In this document: positions 9,001 through 16,700 of the stretch, piece by piece
Layout of the letters: each line of letters starts with the position of its first letter
Numbering within the stretch: the first letter of the stretch is position 1
Assembly: GCA_007693585.1 (NCBI GenBank)
Contig: REDH01000090.1
Location: 1 to 55,857, forward strand
From: Deltaproteobacteria bacterium
GTDB lineage: Bacteria > Myxococcota_A > Bradymonadia > REDH01
Direction of reading: 5' to 3'
DNA length: 55,857 nucleotides
Program-made: the position numbers and the translations under genes
The notes under the pieces: generated by a model
Databases searched by the model: none
What the model saw: only the letters and a program-made list of their open reading frames with translations
Told to the model about the DNA's origin: nothing

Positions 9001-10037
9001 GCCGATTCAACCGGGCCGTCGAGCTCGACCGCAGCAACGCGCAGGCATGGCTCAACCTGATCGAGTTCTTCGTCGATGGTGCCCAGTATCGCCGAGCACT
9101 GGACCGGATCGACCAGATGCGCCGCGCCGGCATCGAGCATCCCGTGCTGACCCATGCGCGCGCGAAGAGCCTGCTCGGGCTCGGGGAGTACGACGGGGCC
9201 ATCGAGGCCATGCTCGGACTCATCGCCGCGGTTCCCGAGGACGCCGAGTACTTGAGACTGCTCGGCGAAATCCATCTGAGGGCGGGCAACCACTCGGCGG
9301 CACGCGAAGTGCTCGGTCGCGCGCGGGATCTCGCCCCTTCCCGGGCCGAAATCCTCTTCTGGTTTGCCCGTCTCGACATCGAGTCCGGCCGCTACAGCGA
9401 GGCGATCTCCCGACTGAGCAGCATCGACGGTCGGGGAGACCCGGGCGAAGTCCGGTTCTGGCTCGGTGTGGCGCTTCAATCGAGCGGCCAGGTGAACTCG
9501 GCCCAGATGGAGTTCACAAGGGCCATCAACACCGATCCGAAGTGGTCCCTGCGCCATCCCGATGTCTTCTATCGACGTGCCAGACTGTTCTCTGATGTCG
9601 GGAACACCGGCGCGGCCTACGCCGACGCACGCACGGTACTCACACTCGAACCGCGGCATGCGGGAGCGAGAGCCGTGCTCGGCTGGGCCTACAGGGACAT
9701 GGGTCGATACGCGCAGGCGGTGGAAGAACTCGAGGAGAGTCTGCGTCTGGAGCCGCAGGTGCCCAAGGTTCATCACGAGCTTGCCGTCGCCTACGCGAGG
9801 CTGCGACCTGCCAACAACCAGGCGGCAGCACGGCACTTCGAAGCGGCACGGGAGGCTGGCCTCGGAAACGAGCGCCCACGTCTTCACCAGCAGCTCGGGG
9901 CCGTGTACGAGGCGCTCGGTCGACGCTCGCAGGCCGTCGGTGAGTATCGGCGCTACCTCGAGCTGTTGCCGGACCTCTCCTACGAGGAGCGTCGCGTCGT
10001 GGAGAACACCATCAGTCGTCTTGGCGGTGGCCGGTGA
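6078..10037 (+). CDS. GYF-domain / DLPAP-motif / transmembrane / TPR protein, 1319 aa
   Basis: Residues about 14-75 form a GYF-2-like domain (HVRRASGHILGPFSAALIQQ, then a conserved Trp in KEQWVPI). Then follow acidic linkers and, at about 210-320, roughly ten Leu-Pro motifs of type DLPAP/ADLPA/SDLPV. A single transmembrane helix (VIGAAAVLLLLVIIVVAV) lies near residue 465-485. The remaining 800 residues are alpha-helical with many TPR-like repeats, for example GDTNAAIGRFNRAVELDRSN and YAQAVEELEESLRLEPQ. GYF domains bind Pro-rich peptides; similar GYF plus DLPAP architecture is known to me from Myxococcus gliding and zinc-ribbon proteins. The orientation is probably cytoplasmic N-terminus and periplasmic TPR array. 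A GTG at 6075 is an alternative start. It is followed by a J-domain gene and an Hsp70 on the same strand. Confidence 0.8.
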   Translation: MASNTDGNQPGGAGGRPPRPKSFHVRRASGHILGPFSAALIQQMIRSGKLTGEEGISQDKEQWVPIVAAPEFATVFEESGAPVPGMATADSSGARSIPEAAAEAPGREDDFESFFADDDEAPAEQDADDAAFPGFWQAGGAEGGSGPELRLAENTGDVPAVSVDDVEPVPRTMLLGDQAKKEEDIPLPAPRSGIRRTSTIALTAVSGGAGPPDLPAPAKPRTTGIGQRGGATMDLPGSLLDEASELPAPVGSTASDLPAPVTSDLPAAIGGRGGATSDLPVSTTASSLPGRPGTADLPASGRPPQLPRSAGTADLPAPRAATGASPSGGTSPIEADGDDLDALEEFDSFFADDSPSSTAPPSMRTEALQVGTDVLAQPAVGAAPPAPEADDEDDLLLFASGDHPAAAEGAPDLLDEVLDQGAGTDEFAEFFAEASAGAAAGAEAQASASAPASGARPRASVSPKVIGAAAVLLLLVIIVVAVQLFERTRTEAPAPVAAAEPAPAAPTVELGDLADLRDGSFRALTAFMDDAEAVGNSLTADERARTLVAGSWLLVEYPELQERYAEFVDRQFELLSTEEPSDDIQMGRGAWLALHADEDALTVLGLLRDGEHAAMAELLRGFYAVQRARGVTPPVRVEEPTAAPDANDGSDEADEEGGPEADSSEQVASASAATGEPGRLDPLTAEERETLLRQAERAFQAAARADDTWVVPVYWRARSLLERGDVEGAYSAAAEALALRPEHAGNALLAASIDLRRGNIDLAEDKALGLVESADSGASSRQESEAFGVVADAASARFQRETAQENLAASLRVDPTNTVRLRQADDLFTRAQDWSGGLLFADEVAEHGVPELALRESRTRMLAGMGRLDEAADEVEAARRQEPEDSRFILLEGLVAEGRTQFDRAAERYRQALQIEPELIEAELRLADLERRGARRGEALARLERVSRAAHITSRDFTEIGERYLALGDTNAAIGRFNRAVELDRSNAQAWLNLIEFFVDGAQYRRALDRIDQMRRAGIEHPVLTHARAKSLLGLGEYDGAIEAMLGLIAAVPEDAEYLRLLGEIHLRAGNHSAAREVLGRARDLAPSRAEILFWFARLDIESGRYSEAISRLSSIDGRGDPGEVRFWLGVALQSSGQVNSAQMEFTRAINTDPKWSLRHPDVFYRRARLFSDVGNTGAAYADARTVLTLEPRHAGARAVLGWAYRDMGRYAQAVEELEESLRLEPQVPKVHHELAVAYARLRPANNQAAARHFEAAREAGLGNERPRLHQQLGAVYEALGRRSQAVGEYRRYLELLPDLSYEERRVVENTISRLGGGR

Positions 10038-10216
10038 CACATCTGCGCGGCTGCGTTTCGCGGGGTGTCGTGCCCATGTGCGCTCCGCGGCGGTCTCCCC
10101 GCAGTGCCGGAGTGAGCCCACCCGTGAACGAGCAGCGCAGTCCGTGCGCCGGCGATGCGTGACGTCACCGCTCCGTGTCCGCTGAATGGTTGGTTGTACG
10201 CGCATTCTCAAGCTGG

Positions 10217-11797
10217 ATGTTGCTTCTCGTTCACGAGCAGCTACACTCGGCCCTGACGGAATGTCACCCGAACCCGACCTGCTCGAAAACCAACTTGAAG
10301 TTCTATCGATACGGTGAATCGGTCGCGGTGAAGCGGCTCCGGGACGCGTTCGGACTCGACGTGGCCGCCGTCGATGACCTGCAGGCCATGAAGGACGCTC
10401 TCGAGGAGGAAGGCGCGGATGGACTGATGCTGTTCGTCTCCTTTGCTGCCCTTGGCGAGGATATGCTCGATGGGTTGTTTCTGTGCTCGGATATCCATCG
10501 TCCTCCGTCGGTCCGAGTGGTCGTGGTGCTCACGCAGGAGGAGCGAAGCGAGGCCGGGATGATTTCGGCGATGACGCGACTGAGGCTCTTCTGGCACGAG
10601 CCATGGGACAGCGTGGCGTTGCCGGAGGACATCCAGCACCTCCTGGTCGGAGCCCATCAGGACAGGGAGTCGGCGCGTGGCCCGGAGCAGGCGGGGGTGG
10701 GCAGGCAGGCAGCGACCACGATCGAGGTGCAGGCGGTGGGCTCGGAGCCTTCCGTGGATGGCGGCGACACGGCGGGCCCCGGCATCGCCGAGGAGAGGGT
10801 CTCGCTTCGACTCGACGCCGTGACACGGGCGGAGGATGCGCCGGATGACGAGCTGATCCAGCAGATGCGGAGCGATCTGAAGTCCACCCTGGTCCGGCTG
10901 CGCAACGTCTCGCCGAGAGTCATCCTCGGCCTGCCCCCGGGAGCATCGGAGAGTTTCGTCGACCAGGCCTACTACCGGTTGCTGCGGGACCATCATCCGG
11001 ATGTTCACGCGCATGTGAACGATGGAGAGGTCTCCAGGTTGGCGGAGGAAGTGTTCATCGAGATCCGCAAGCTCAGGCAGCGTGCTCTCGACGAAAGGGC
11101 GTCCACCCACCCCGGGCTGTATCCGGAGCCCGAGGATTCGTCTGCCCGGGTGCCTGCCTCGAACGCCCCGACGGGCCCCCAGCGCCGCCACTCCACCGAG
11201 CGCATGAAGGCCATCGCGGAGTCGGCCCGTGCGATGCGCGAGGAGCGCCTTGTGGCTCGGGCTCGCCAGGAAGGTCAGGCCCGAGCGCATCGTCGCCAGG
11301 TGACGGAGCGGCTGCGGAAGGTCCGTGGCTCGGGTGACGAGCCCCCGATGAGCGTCGACCAGATTCACCGGACGGCACTCGCTGCCGTGGAGGCCGGATC
11401 GAACGACCGGGCGCTGGAGTTGTTCGAACAGCTGGACGCTCGCAAGGCAAACGTTCCCGGTGTCAGCGCGTGGTTGAGCTGGCTCCGCTGGCAGGATGGT
11501 GCGCTGGATGACGAGCAGGTGATCGGCGACCTCGATCAGCTGGAAGCGGAGTACGCCGACGACAAGCGCTCGAACTCGGTCCGGCTGACGCTGCTGGGTC
11601 ATGTGCACCGTTTCGGTGGACAGTTCCTGAAGGCAGAAGGGGTGTACAAGGAGGCCACTCGGCTGGATCGGAACAACGAGCAGGCCTATCGGTGGTGGAA
11701 GTACTGCAGCCAGCGACTCGAGATGAAGCGTGCCACGAGTCGAGCGGAGAAGGAGCGGGAGGGGGGGCTGCTGTCCCGGTTGTTCGGCAAGAGGTGA
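10217..11797 (+). CDS. Receiver-like / J-domain / TPR-like protein
   Basis: Three parts are visible. The N-terminal 130 residues resemble a degenerate response-regulator receiver fold (ADGLMLFVSFAALGEDMLDG, SVRVVVVLTQ), without a clear phospho-Asp triad. In the middle is a J domain with the diagnostic His-Pro-Asp in LLRDHHPDVHAH, preceded by LGLPPGASESFVDQAYYRLL; J domains stimulate Hsp70 ATPase. A charged Arg-rich linker leads to a C-terminal helical repeat region (AVEAGSNDRALELFEQLDAR, FLKAEGVYKEATRLDRNNEQ). The neighbouring dnaK-like gene is the obvious partner. The start is uncertain: GTG 10175, ATG 10217 and TTG 10291 are all in frame, none with a good ribosome binding site. ATG 10217 is used because MLLLVHEQ fits receiver strand beta-1. 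Confidence 0.75.
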   Translation: MLLLVHEQLHSALTECHPNPTCSKTNLKFYRYGESVAVKRLRDAFGLDVAAVDDLQAMKDALEEEGADGLMLFVSFAALGEDMLDGLFLCSDIHRPPSVRVVVVLTQEERSEAGMISAMTRLRLFWHEPWDSVALPEDIQHLLVGAHQDRESARGPEQAGVGRQAATTIEVQAVGSEPSVDGGDTAGPGIAEERVSLRLDAVTRAEDAPDDELIQQMRSDLKSTLVRLRNVSPRVILGLPPGASESFVDQAYYRLLRDHHPDVHAHVNDGEVSRLAEEVFIEIRKLRQRALDERASTHPGLYPEPEDSSARVPASNAPTGPQRRHSTERMKAIAESARAMREERLVARARQEGQARAHRRQVTERLRKVRGSGDEPPMSVDQIHRTALAAVEAGSNDRALELFEQLDARKANVPGVSAWLSWLRWQDGALDDEQVIGDLDQLEAEYADDKRSNSVRLTLLGHVHRFGGQFLKAEGVYKEATRLDRNNEQAYRWWKYCSQRLEMKRATSRAEKEREGGLLSRLFGKR

Positions 11798-11925
11798 ACG
11801 AGTGTTCCGTGGGCGGGGGCAGTGATGCGGGCCTTTCCGAGCGAACAGGTTGACGCGGTCATGCAGATCGGTGATCCCTCAGCGAGGTGTTAGTATCTGT
11901 TTGGTGAACGCGCGGAGCAGGACGG

Positions 11926-13479
11926 ATGTCAACGATCATCGGAATCGATTTGGGAACGACGAACTCCTGCGTCGTCGTCATGGAGGGCGAAACCCCCGTG
12001 GTGCTGCCCAACGCGGAGGGCAGCCGCACCACCCCGAGCATCGTGGCGTTCGTGGAGGATGCGCAAGTGCTCGTCGGTCATCAGGCGAAGCGGCAGTCGG
12101 TGATCAATCCAGATCGGACCATCACTCACGCGAAGCGCCTGATGGGGCGGCAGACCGCCGACCCCGCGATCGAGGAGTTTCGCCGCTACTGCGGCTATGA
12201 CACCTTTTCCGCGCCCAACGGGGACTGCTGGGTGCGCGCCGGGGGAGCGGACCGGTCTCCGCAGGAGATCTCCGCGCTGATTCTTCGGAAGCTCAAGCAG
12301 ACCGCCGAGGACTACCTCGGGCACGAGGTGACCGAGGCGGTGGTGACCGTTCCCGCCTACTTCACGGACGCGCAGCGTCAGGCCACGCGGGAGGCCGGTA
12401 CGCTGGCCGGGCTCAAGGTCCGCCGCATCCTGAACGAACCGACCGCGGCAGCGCTGGCCTATGGCATCCACAAGCCCGATGCCTGCCTCGCGGTGTTCGA
12501 CCTCGGCGGTGGAACGTTCGACGTGTCCATTCTCCGCGTTCGCAACGGTGTGTTCGAAGTCATCGCAACGGCGGGCGATGCGGATCTCGGAGGGGATGAC
12601 TTCGACCGGGTGCTGCTCGAGGCGCTGCTCGACGACTTCGAGTCCGAGAACGGGATCGATCTTCGCCAGGACCGGATGGCGGTGCAGCGCCTGAAGGAGG
12701 CCGCCGAGACGGCGAAGTGCGAGCTGTCCACCATCACCAGCACGACGATCAGTCTGCCGTTCCTCGCCGTCAACGAGTCCGGACCGAAGCACCTCAACAC
12801 CACCCTGGGTCGGGACAAGCTCGAGAACCTCGCCGACTCCCTGATCCGCCGCCTCGAAGCCCCGTGCAGACGAGCACTCTCCGATGCCGGGCTCAAGCCG
12901 TCGGACATCGACGAGGTACTGCTCGTGGGCGGGATGAGCCGTATGCCCGCCGTTCAGCGCAAGGTCGAGGAACTCTTCGGAAGGCGTCCCAGCAAGGGTG
13001 TCAATCCCGACGAGGCCGTGGCCATCGGGGCGTCCATTCAGGGGGGGGTACTGTCCGGTGAGGTCCAGGAGGTCATCCTGCTCGACGTGACGCCGCACTC
13101 CCTCGGCATCCGCGTTCAGGGCGGGCGAATGTCCACCGTCATCCCGCGAAACACGACGGTGCCCGTCCGGCACAAGAAGACGTTCGCGACCACCGAGGAC
13201 ATGCAGACAGAGGTCATCCTCCACGTCCTGCAGGGAGAGGATGCACAGGCCTCCAACAACGTGCGGCTCGGTACATTCTCCCTCGACCGGCTGGAGCCGC
13301 GCAAGGCCGGAGAGGTCAGGGTCGATGTCACCTTCGAGATCAATGCCGACGGAATCGTCAACGTGTCCGCCGTGGACTCCGTCTCCGGGAAGCAGGCGCA
13401 CATCACGATTCAGAACGCGCATGGCCTCAACGCCGCCGAGCGCGATACCGCGGCTGCGCGCGTGCAGGCCGTGGCCTGA
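11926..13479 (+). CDS. dnaK: Hsp70 (DnaK) paralogue lacking the C-terminal lid
   Basis: 517 aa. The nucleotide-binding domain is canonical: GIDLGTTNSCVVVMEG, VTVPAYFTDAQRQATREAG, ILNEPTAAALAYG, VFDLGGGTFDVSILRV and LVGGMSRMPAVQ. The substrate-binding beta domain follows (DVTPHSLGI, RNTTVPVRHKKTF, RLGTFSLDRLEP). The chain ends about 20 residues after the beta domain at NAHGLNAAERDTAAARVQAVA, so the roughly 100-residue helical lid and EEVD-like tail of a housekeeping DnaK (about 638 aa) are missing. It is therefore likely a specialised ATP-dependent chaperone rather than the main DnaK; no grpE or dnaJ lies here, but a J-domain protein is immediately upstream. AGGA precedes ATG 11926 at a workable distance. 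Confidence 0.9.
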   Translation: MSTIIGIDLGTTNSCVVVMEGETPVVLPNAEGSRTTPSIVAFVEDAQVLVGHQAKRQSVINPDRTITHAKRLMGRQTADPAIEEFRRYCGYDTFSAPNGDCWVRAGGADRSPQEISALILRKLKQTAEDYLGHEVTEAVVTVPAYFTDAQRQATREAGTLAGLKVRRILNEPTAAALAYGIHKPDACLAVFDLGGGTFDVSILRVRNGVFEVIATAGDADLGGDDFDRVLLEALLDDFESENGIDLRQDRMAVQRLKEAAETAKCELSTITSTTISLPFLAVNESGPKHLNTTLGRDKLENLADSLIRRLEAPCRRALSDAGLKPSDIDEVLLVGGMSRMPAVQRKVEELFGRRPSKGVNPDEAVAIGASIQGGVLSGEVQEVILLDVTPHSLGIRVQGGRMSTVIPRNTTVPVRHKKTFATTEDMQTEVILHVLQGEDAQASNNVRLGTFSLDRLEPRKAGEVRVDVTFEINADGIVNVSAVDSVSGKQAHITIQNAHGLNAAERDTAAARVQAVA

Positions 13480-13520
13480 GATCGGCCCGAGGCTCGCTTC
13501 CGCAGCAGTCGGGCAGCTGT

Positions 13521-13534
13521 GCTCCGGCCGGAGC
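13521..13534. terminator. Perfect palindrome between convergent genes
   Basis: GCTCCGGCCGGAGC, a 14-nt perfect palindrome in the 62-nt gap between the Hsp70 and TolC stops. It could form a short hairpin on either strand; no U tract. Confidence 0.4.
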
Positions 13535-13541
13535 CGGTGCG

Positions 13542-14975
13542 CTACTCCTCGAAGAGACGTCCCGCGGCATGATGTGCGCGGTAGATGGATTGCAGGACGG
13601 CCAGTTCCGCGGCGGTCTCGGCCAGTTCGCTAAGGTAGAGCTGGCTCTGCGCGAGCTGGACGTCGGCGCCCGTGGCCACGCCGAGTTGCCGCGCCTCCAG
13701 CGTCAGCTCGAGGTTCTCGCGGGCCAGTTCCGCCTCGGCGCGGGCGGCCTCCTCGCTCCGCCGCTCTGACTCGACGGCGAGCAATGCGCGACGCAACTCG
13801 CCCGTGCGTCGGACCTCCTGATCCTGTCGATCGAAGTCCACCTTGAGGGCTTCCAGCTCGGCCTCCTCCCGTTCCACCCGCCGGAGGCCACCGTCGTACA
13901 GATCCCAGGACGCCTGCAGGGTCAGGTTCCAGGAGAAGGGGCTGCCGCCGAACGCGGAGGACCTCTGCAGGAATGCCTGAAACTGGGCAAAGACTTCCGG
14001 AGCGAAGCGAGCTCGCGCCTCCCGTGCTCGCGCCTCCTCGAAGGAGCGGCGGGCGTCCAGCATGCGGAGCTCCGGAAGGACCACCCCGAGGTCGGCTTCC
14101 CACTCGCGGGTGGACTCAGGAAGGGAGAGTTCGTGTGGAGTCGATGTCTCGAACTCGGCCCCACGGTGCAGCAGGGTGGCCAGCGCCTCGCGCGCCATCT
14201 CATATCCGTGCGACGCCGCTTCGTACTCCCGTTCGGCGCGGACGCGAGCGACCTCCGATCGCGTCATCTCGAAGCGCGCTCCCACCCCTTCCTCGAAGGC
14301 AATCCGGGTCTGCTCCTCGACCATGCGGGCAAGCTCCAGGTTGCGCTCGGCGATCTCCGTCATTCGCCGCAGTCCCTCCGCCGTGAAATAGAGTTCGATG
14401 AGGGCTGCGTCGAGCTCGCGCGCCAGCACGTCCGAACCGATCTCCGCCTGGGACTGCGAGAGTTCGGCGAGCCGGAGCAGAGGAAAGGCACGGGCGTTGA
14501 AGAGCGTCTGGCGCACCGTACCAATTCCGCGCACCTCGTGGCGGTACTGAATCACCGACGGATCCCCGGTCTCACCAGCGAGCTGGCGCGGGTCGGGAAC
14601 ATCGGGATTGTCCGCGTAGAACTGCTGAAGTTCCGGCGAACCGTCGAACACCGTGTCCAGGTAGGGTGTCAACGGAGCGTACACATTCGGGAACTCGAAG
14701 CGCAGCTCCTCGTCGTTGAGCACGTACTGGCCCGTCACGTTCACGAAGGGGAGGAGGATCGCCCTGGCCTGACGCTCCAGAAGCGCCGTCTGCTCCAGGG
14801 TGCGCTGTGCGATCGAGAACGACGGGTTGTTTCGGACGAGCTCCTGGCGGGCCTCGTCCAGGGTCAGAATCGGTTGACTCCACGCCAGACCTGGCCACAC
14901 CGTGAGACCCGCGAAGGTCCAGAACACCATTCTGCAGATCCCGGTTGCGCGCTGGCGCGCCGCTGCCGCGTTCAT
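13542..14975 (-). CDS. TolC-family outer-membrane efflux protein
   Basis: 477 aa. A signal peptide (hydrophobic run VFWTFAGLTVWPGL, cleavage near AWS-QP) is followed by TolC-type architecture: an N-terminal LTLDEARQELVRNNPSFSIA, long heptad-rich helices, and two repeated halves ending in LETDVQLAQ-like text (ATGADVQLAQSQLYLSELAE). TolC trimers form the outer-membrane duct of efflux pumps and type I secretion. There is no inner-membrane pump or membrane-fusion gene beside it. Its ATG overlaps the tetR stop (ATGA), so the two are cotranscribed and the regulator probably controls it. There is also a 'YVLNDEELRF' strand segment typical of the barrel. Confidence 0.9.
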   Translation of the reverse strand: MNAAAARQRATGICRMVFWTFAGLTVWPGLAWSQPILTLDEARQELVRNNPSFSIAQRTLEQTALLERQARAILLPFVNVTGQYVLNDEELRFEFPNVYAPLTPYLDTVFDGSPELQQFYADNPDVPDPRQLAGETGDPSVIQYRHEVRGIGTVRQTLFNARAFPLLRLAELSQSQAEIGSDVLARELDAALIELYFTAEGLRRMTEIAERNLELARMVEEQTRIAFEEGVGARFEMTRSEVARVRAEREYEAASHGYEMAREALATLLHRGAEFETSTPHELSLPESTREWEADLGVVLPELRMLDARRSFEEARAREARARFAPEVFAQFQAFLQRSSAFGGSPFSWNLTLQASWDLYDGGLRRVEREEAELEALKVDFDRQDQEVRRTGELRRALLAVESERRSEEAARAEAELARENLELTLEARQLGVATGADVQLAQSQLYLSELAETAAELAVLQSIYRAHHAAGRLFEE

Positions 14976-15589
14976 GGCTCTCCGTGGTCATCGGGCCACT
15001 GGATGTTCAGCAGCCGTGTGAACTGGTGCGTGGACTGGAGGAACAGCTCGAGGCTCTCTTCCTGCTCCGAACCGGCCCGGGCGACATGGGCCAGCAATGC
15101 GCCGGCCAGGCCAAAATGGAAGAGCTGGACAACCTGGTCGACCGTCTCCGGATGAAGGGAGTCGTCGATTCGCATCAGGGCCCTTCCCAGGGCTGAACGG
15201 ACGAAGAGCCCATGCTCGGCGACTCGAGTGCGAACATCTCCCGCGTGATCCGTCAGCAGGAGAGCAAGGAGCAGGCGCACGGTTCCGCCGCGCTCGCGCG
15301 CATCCTCGACCATCCGCAGCGCAACGCACCTCATCACATCGGGGGCGCTCTGGCACCGGTCGAGCTCCCGTTCGAGAGAGCGCTCGGCTTCCTCACAGCG
15401 CACGGACACGAGCTCGCGGAGCAGCTCTTCCTTGCTGCCGAAATAGTAGTAGAGCATCGGATTGGTGACGTTCGCGCTCTGCACGATGTCTCGAACACTC
15501 GTACCCGAGAAGCCCTTCTCGGCGAAGTGTCGTTCCGCAGCATCGAGAATTCGGCGACGGGTGTCCGGTTCGCCTGTGTGATCGGTCAT
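14972..15589 (-). CDS. TetR-family transcriptional regulator
   Basis: 205 aa. The N-terminal helix-turn-helix is clear: RRRILDAAERHFAEKGFSGT, VRDIVQSANVT, then MLYYYFGSKEELLREL. The C-terminal helical ligand-binding half is typical in size. TetR regulators usually repress their own operon and an efflux gene. The ATG at 15589 is chosen because the domain begins 10 residues later; longer frames run back into flhB. The stop overlaps the tolC start by 4 nt. The gene lies 70 nt downstream of flhB on the same strand, with a candidate operator in that gap. Confidence 0.9.
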   Translation of the reverse strand: MTDHTGEPDTRRRILDAAERHFAEKGFSGTSVRDIVQSANVTNPMLYYYFGSKEELLRELVSVRCEEAERSLERELDRCQSAPDVMRCVALRMVEDARERGGTVRLLLALLLTDHAGDVRTRVAEHGLFVRSALGRALMRIDDSLHPETVDQVVQLFHFGLAGALLAHVARAGSEQEESLELFLQSTHQFTRLLNIQWPDDHGEP

Positions 15590-15638
15590 TGGCGTGAAGA
15601 TCGAGTGCGGGGGGAGGGGGCGAAACGCCGCCGCCCCT

Positions 15639-15652
15639 CTAATGAACGTTAG
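15639..15652 (-). promoter_or_regulatory. Candidate TetR operator
   Basis: CTAATGAACGTTAG, an imperfect palindrome (10 of 14 positions symmetric, with AACGTT at its core) 50 nt upstream of tetR, in the usual position for autorepression. Assignment is by position and symmetry only. Confidence 0.4.
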
Positions 15653-15659
15653 GTAGGTG

Positions 15660-16700
15660 TCAATGCCGTTTCGTCTCGGCGATGGCCCAACGGAGCACCT
15701 CGGCCACCGGCCCGTACCATCGCTCGGGGACAAGCGCGCCCGCGGGGAGTTGTACGAGGGATCGGGCCACGGGCCTGTGCACGATCTCGGGGACACCCCG
15801 TCGTCTCGCGTGGCGCAGGATGTACCGGGCGCGCGCACCCCGTCCGGATACGAGGACTCTGGGGGCGGTTCCGGACCCCGGTTCCCACTGCAGGGCCACG
15901 GCGATGTGGGTCGGGTTTCGGACGATGACGGCCGCATCGTCCAGAGCGACCGCGATCTCGCTGTCCAGCAGTTCCTGTCGCATGGCATCGCGGCGGGCCC
16001 GCATGTCGGGATCACCTTCACTCCGCTTGATTTCGTCGCGGATGTCCTTTCTCGACATTCGGTGTCGCCTTGTGAATTGCCTTTTCTGAAGAAGGAGATC
16101 TGCCGCCGCGTGTGCCGGGGACAGGAGCAGGAGCGCCAGCAGGAGCCATGCGATTGGTGCCGCGAAGGAACCGGTTGCGAGGGCGTGTTCGGCCAGGACT
16201 CCGGTGTCGAGTTCGGAGAGGGCCTCCAGGGAGAGTTGCAGGGCGCCGAGGACGAGTCCGCAGGAGACAGCCAGGACGGCGAGGGAGAGGCAGGCCTGCT
16301 CCAGGCTGTCCCTCTTCCACCGTTGCAGCAGCGTGCCGAGTCCATGGAACCGCTTCGCATCGGGAAGGAGACGCCTGGGCGCGAACAGTCCTCCGGTCTG
16401 CGAGATGCCTGCGATCAGGCCGCCGGAGGCCCCGAGCGCGACGGTCGTGCAGAGGATGGTCGCGGCCGCTCGCGCCTGGGTGAGTCCGACTTCGAGGAGC
16501 GTGTCTCGGCCGGAGATGGCGAGACTTGACCATGGGCGGGTCAATTCATCGAGCATGGTCGAGGACGACAGCAGCAGCCCTGCGAGCAGTCCGGGGATCG
16601 TCGCGACGCGCAGGATCTCTCGCCCGACCGGGACATCGCCACGTTTGCGCAGCTCGGCGAGTCGTTCGGGGGTAGGGGGCTCGGTCTTCTCTGTACTCAC
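15660..16700 (-). CDS. flhB: FlhB / SctU type III export switch protein
   Basis: 346 aa. It starts KTEPPTPERLAELRKRGDVP, the standard FlhB/SctU N-terminus, has four hydrophobic segments, and the cytoplasmic domain carries the autocleavage motif NPTH in VRNPTHIAVALQW. This protein sits at the export gate and switches substrate class after self-cleavage between Asn and Pro. The start is GTG 16700, overlapping the fliR stop by 4 nt. It is the last gene of the fliOPQR-flhB block; flhA, which normally follows, is not in the window. Whether the system is flagellar or a non-flagellar type III secretion apparatus cannot be decided from this gene. Confidence 0.9.
   Translation of the reverse strand: MSTEKTEPPTPERLAELRKRGDVPVGREILRVATIPGLLAGLLLSSSTMLDELTRPWSSLAISGRDTLLEVGLTQARAAATILCTTVALGASGGLIAGISQTGGLFAPRRLLPDAKRFHGLGTLLQRWKRDSLEQACLSLAVLAVSCGLVLGALQLSLEALSELDTGVLAEHALATGSFAAPIAWLLLALLLLSPAHAAADLLLQKRQFTRRHRMSRKDIRDEIKRSEGDPDMRARRDAMRQELLDSEIAVALDDAAVIVRNPTHIAVALQWEPGSGTAPRVLVSGRGARARYILRHARRRGVPEIVHRPVARSLVQLPAGALVPERWYGPVAEVLRWAIAETKRH

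Noticed and set aside
10160-10167. TGACGTCA palindrome upstream of the J-domain gene
   Set aside because: Eight-base palindromes are common; no second site.
8025-10211. 728-aa minus-strand reading frame
   Set aside because: Antisense to the TPR protein; Leu/Arg-rich with no motifs.
10220-10247. Promoter-like TTGCTT-16-TACACT
   Set aside because: Would lie inside the J-protein gene if ATG 10217 is used; kept only as evidence on the start.
11929-13422. 497-aa minus-strand reading frame
   Set aside because: Antisense to the Hsp70 gene, whose motifs are certain.
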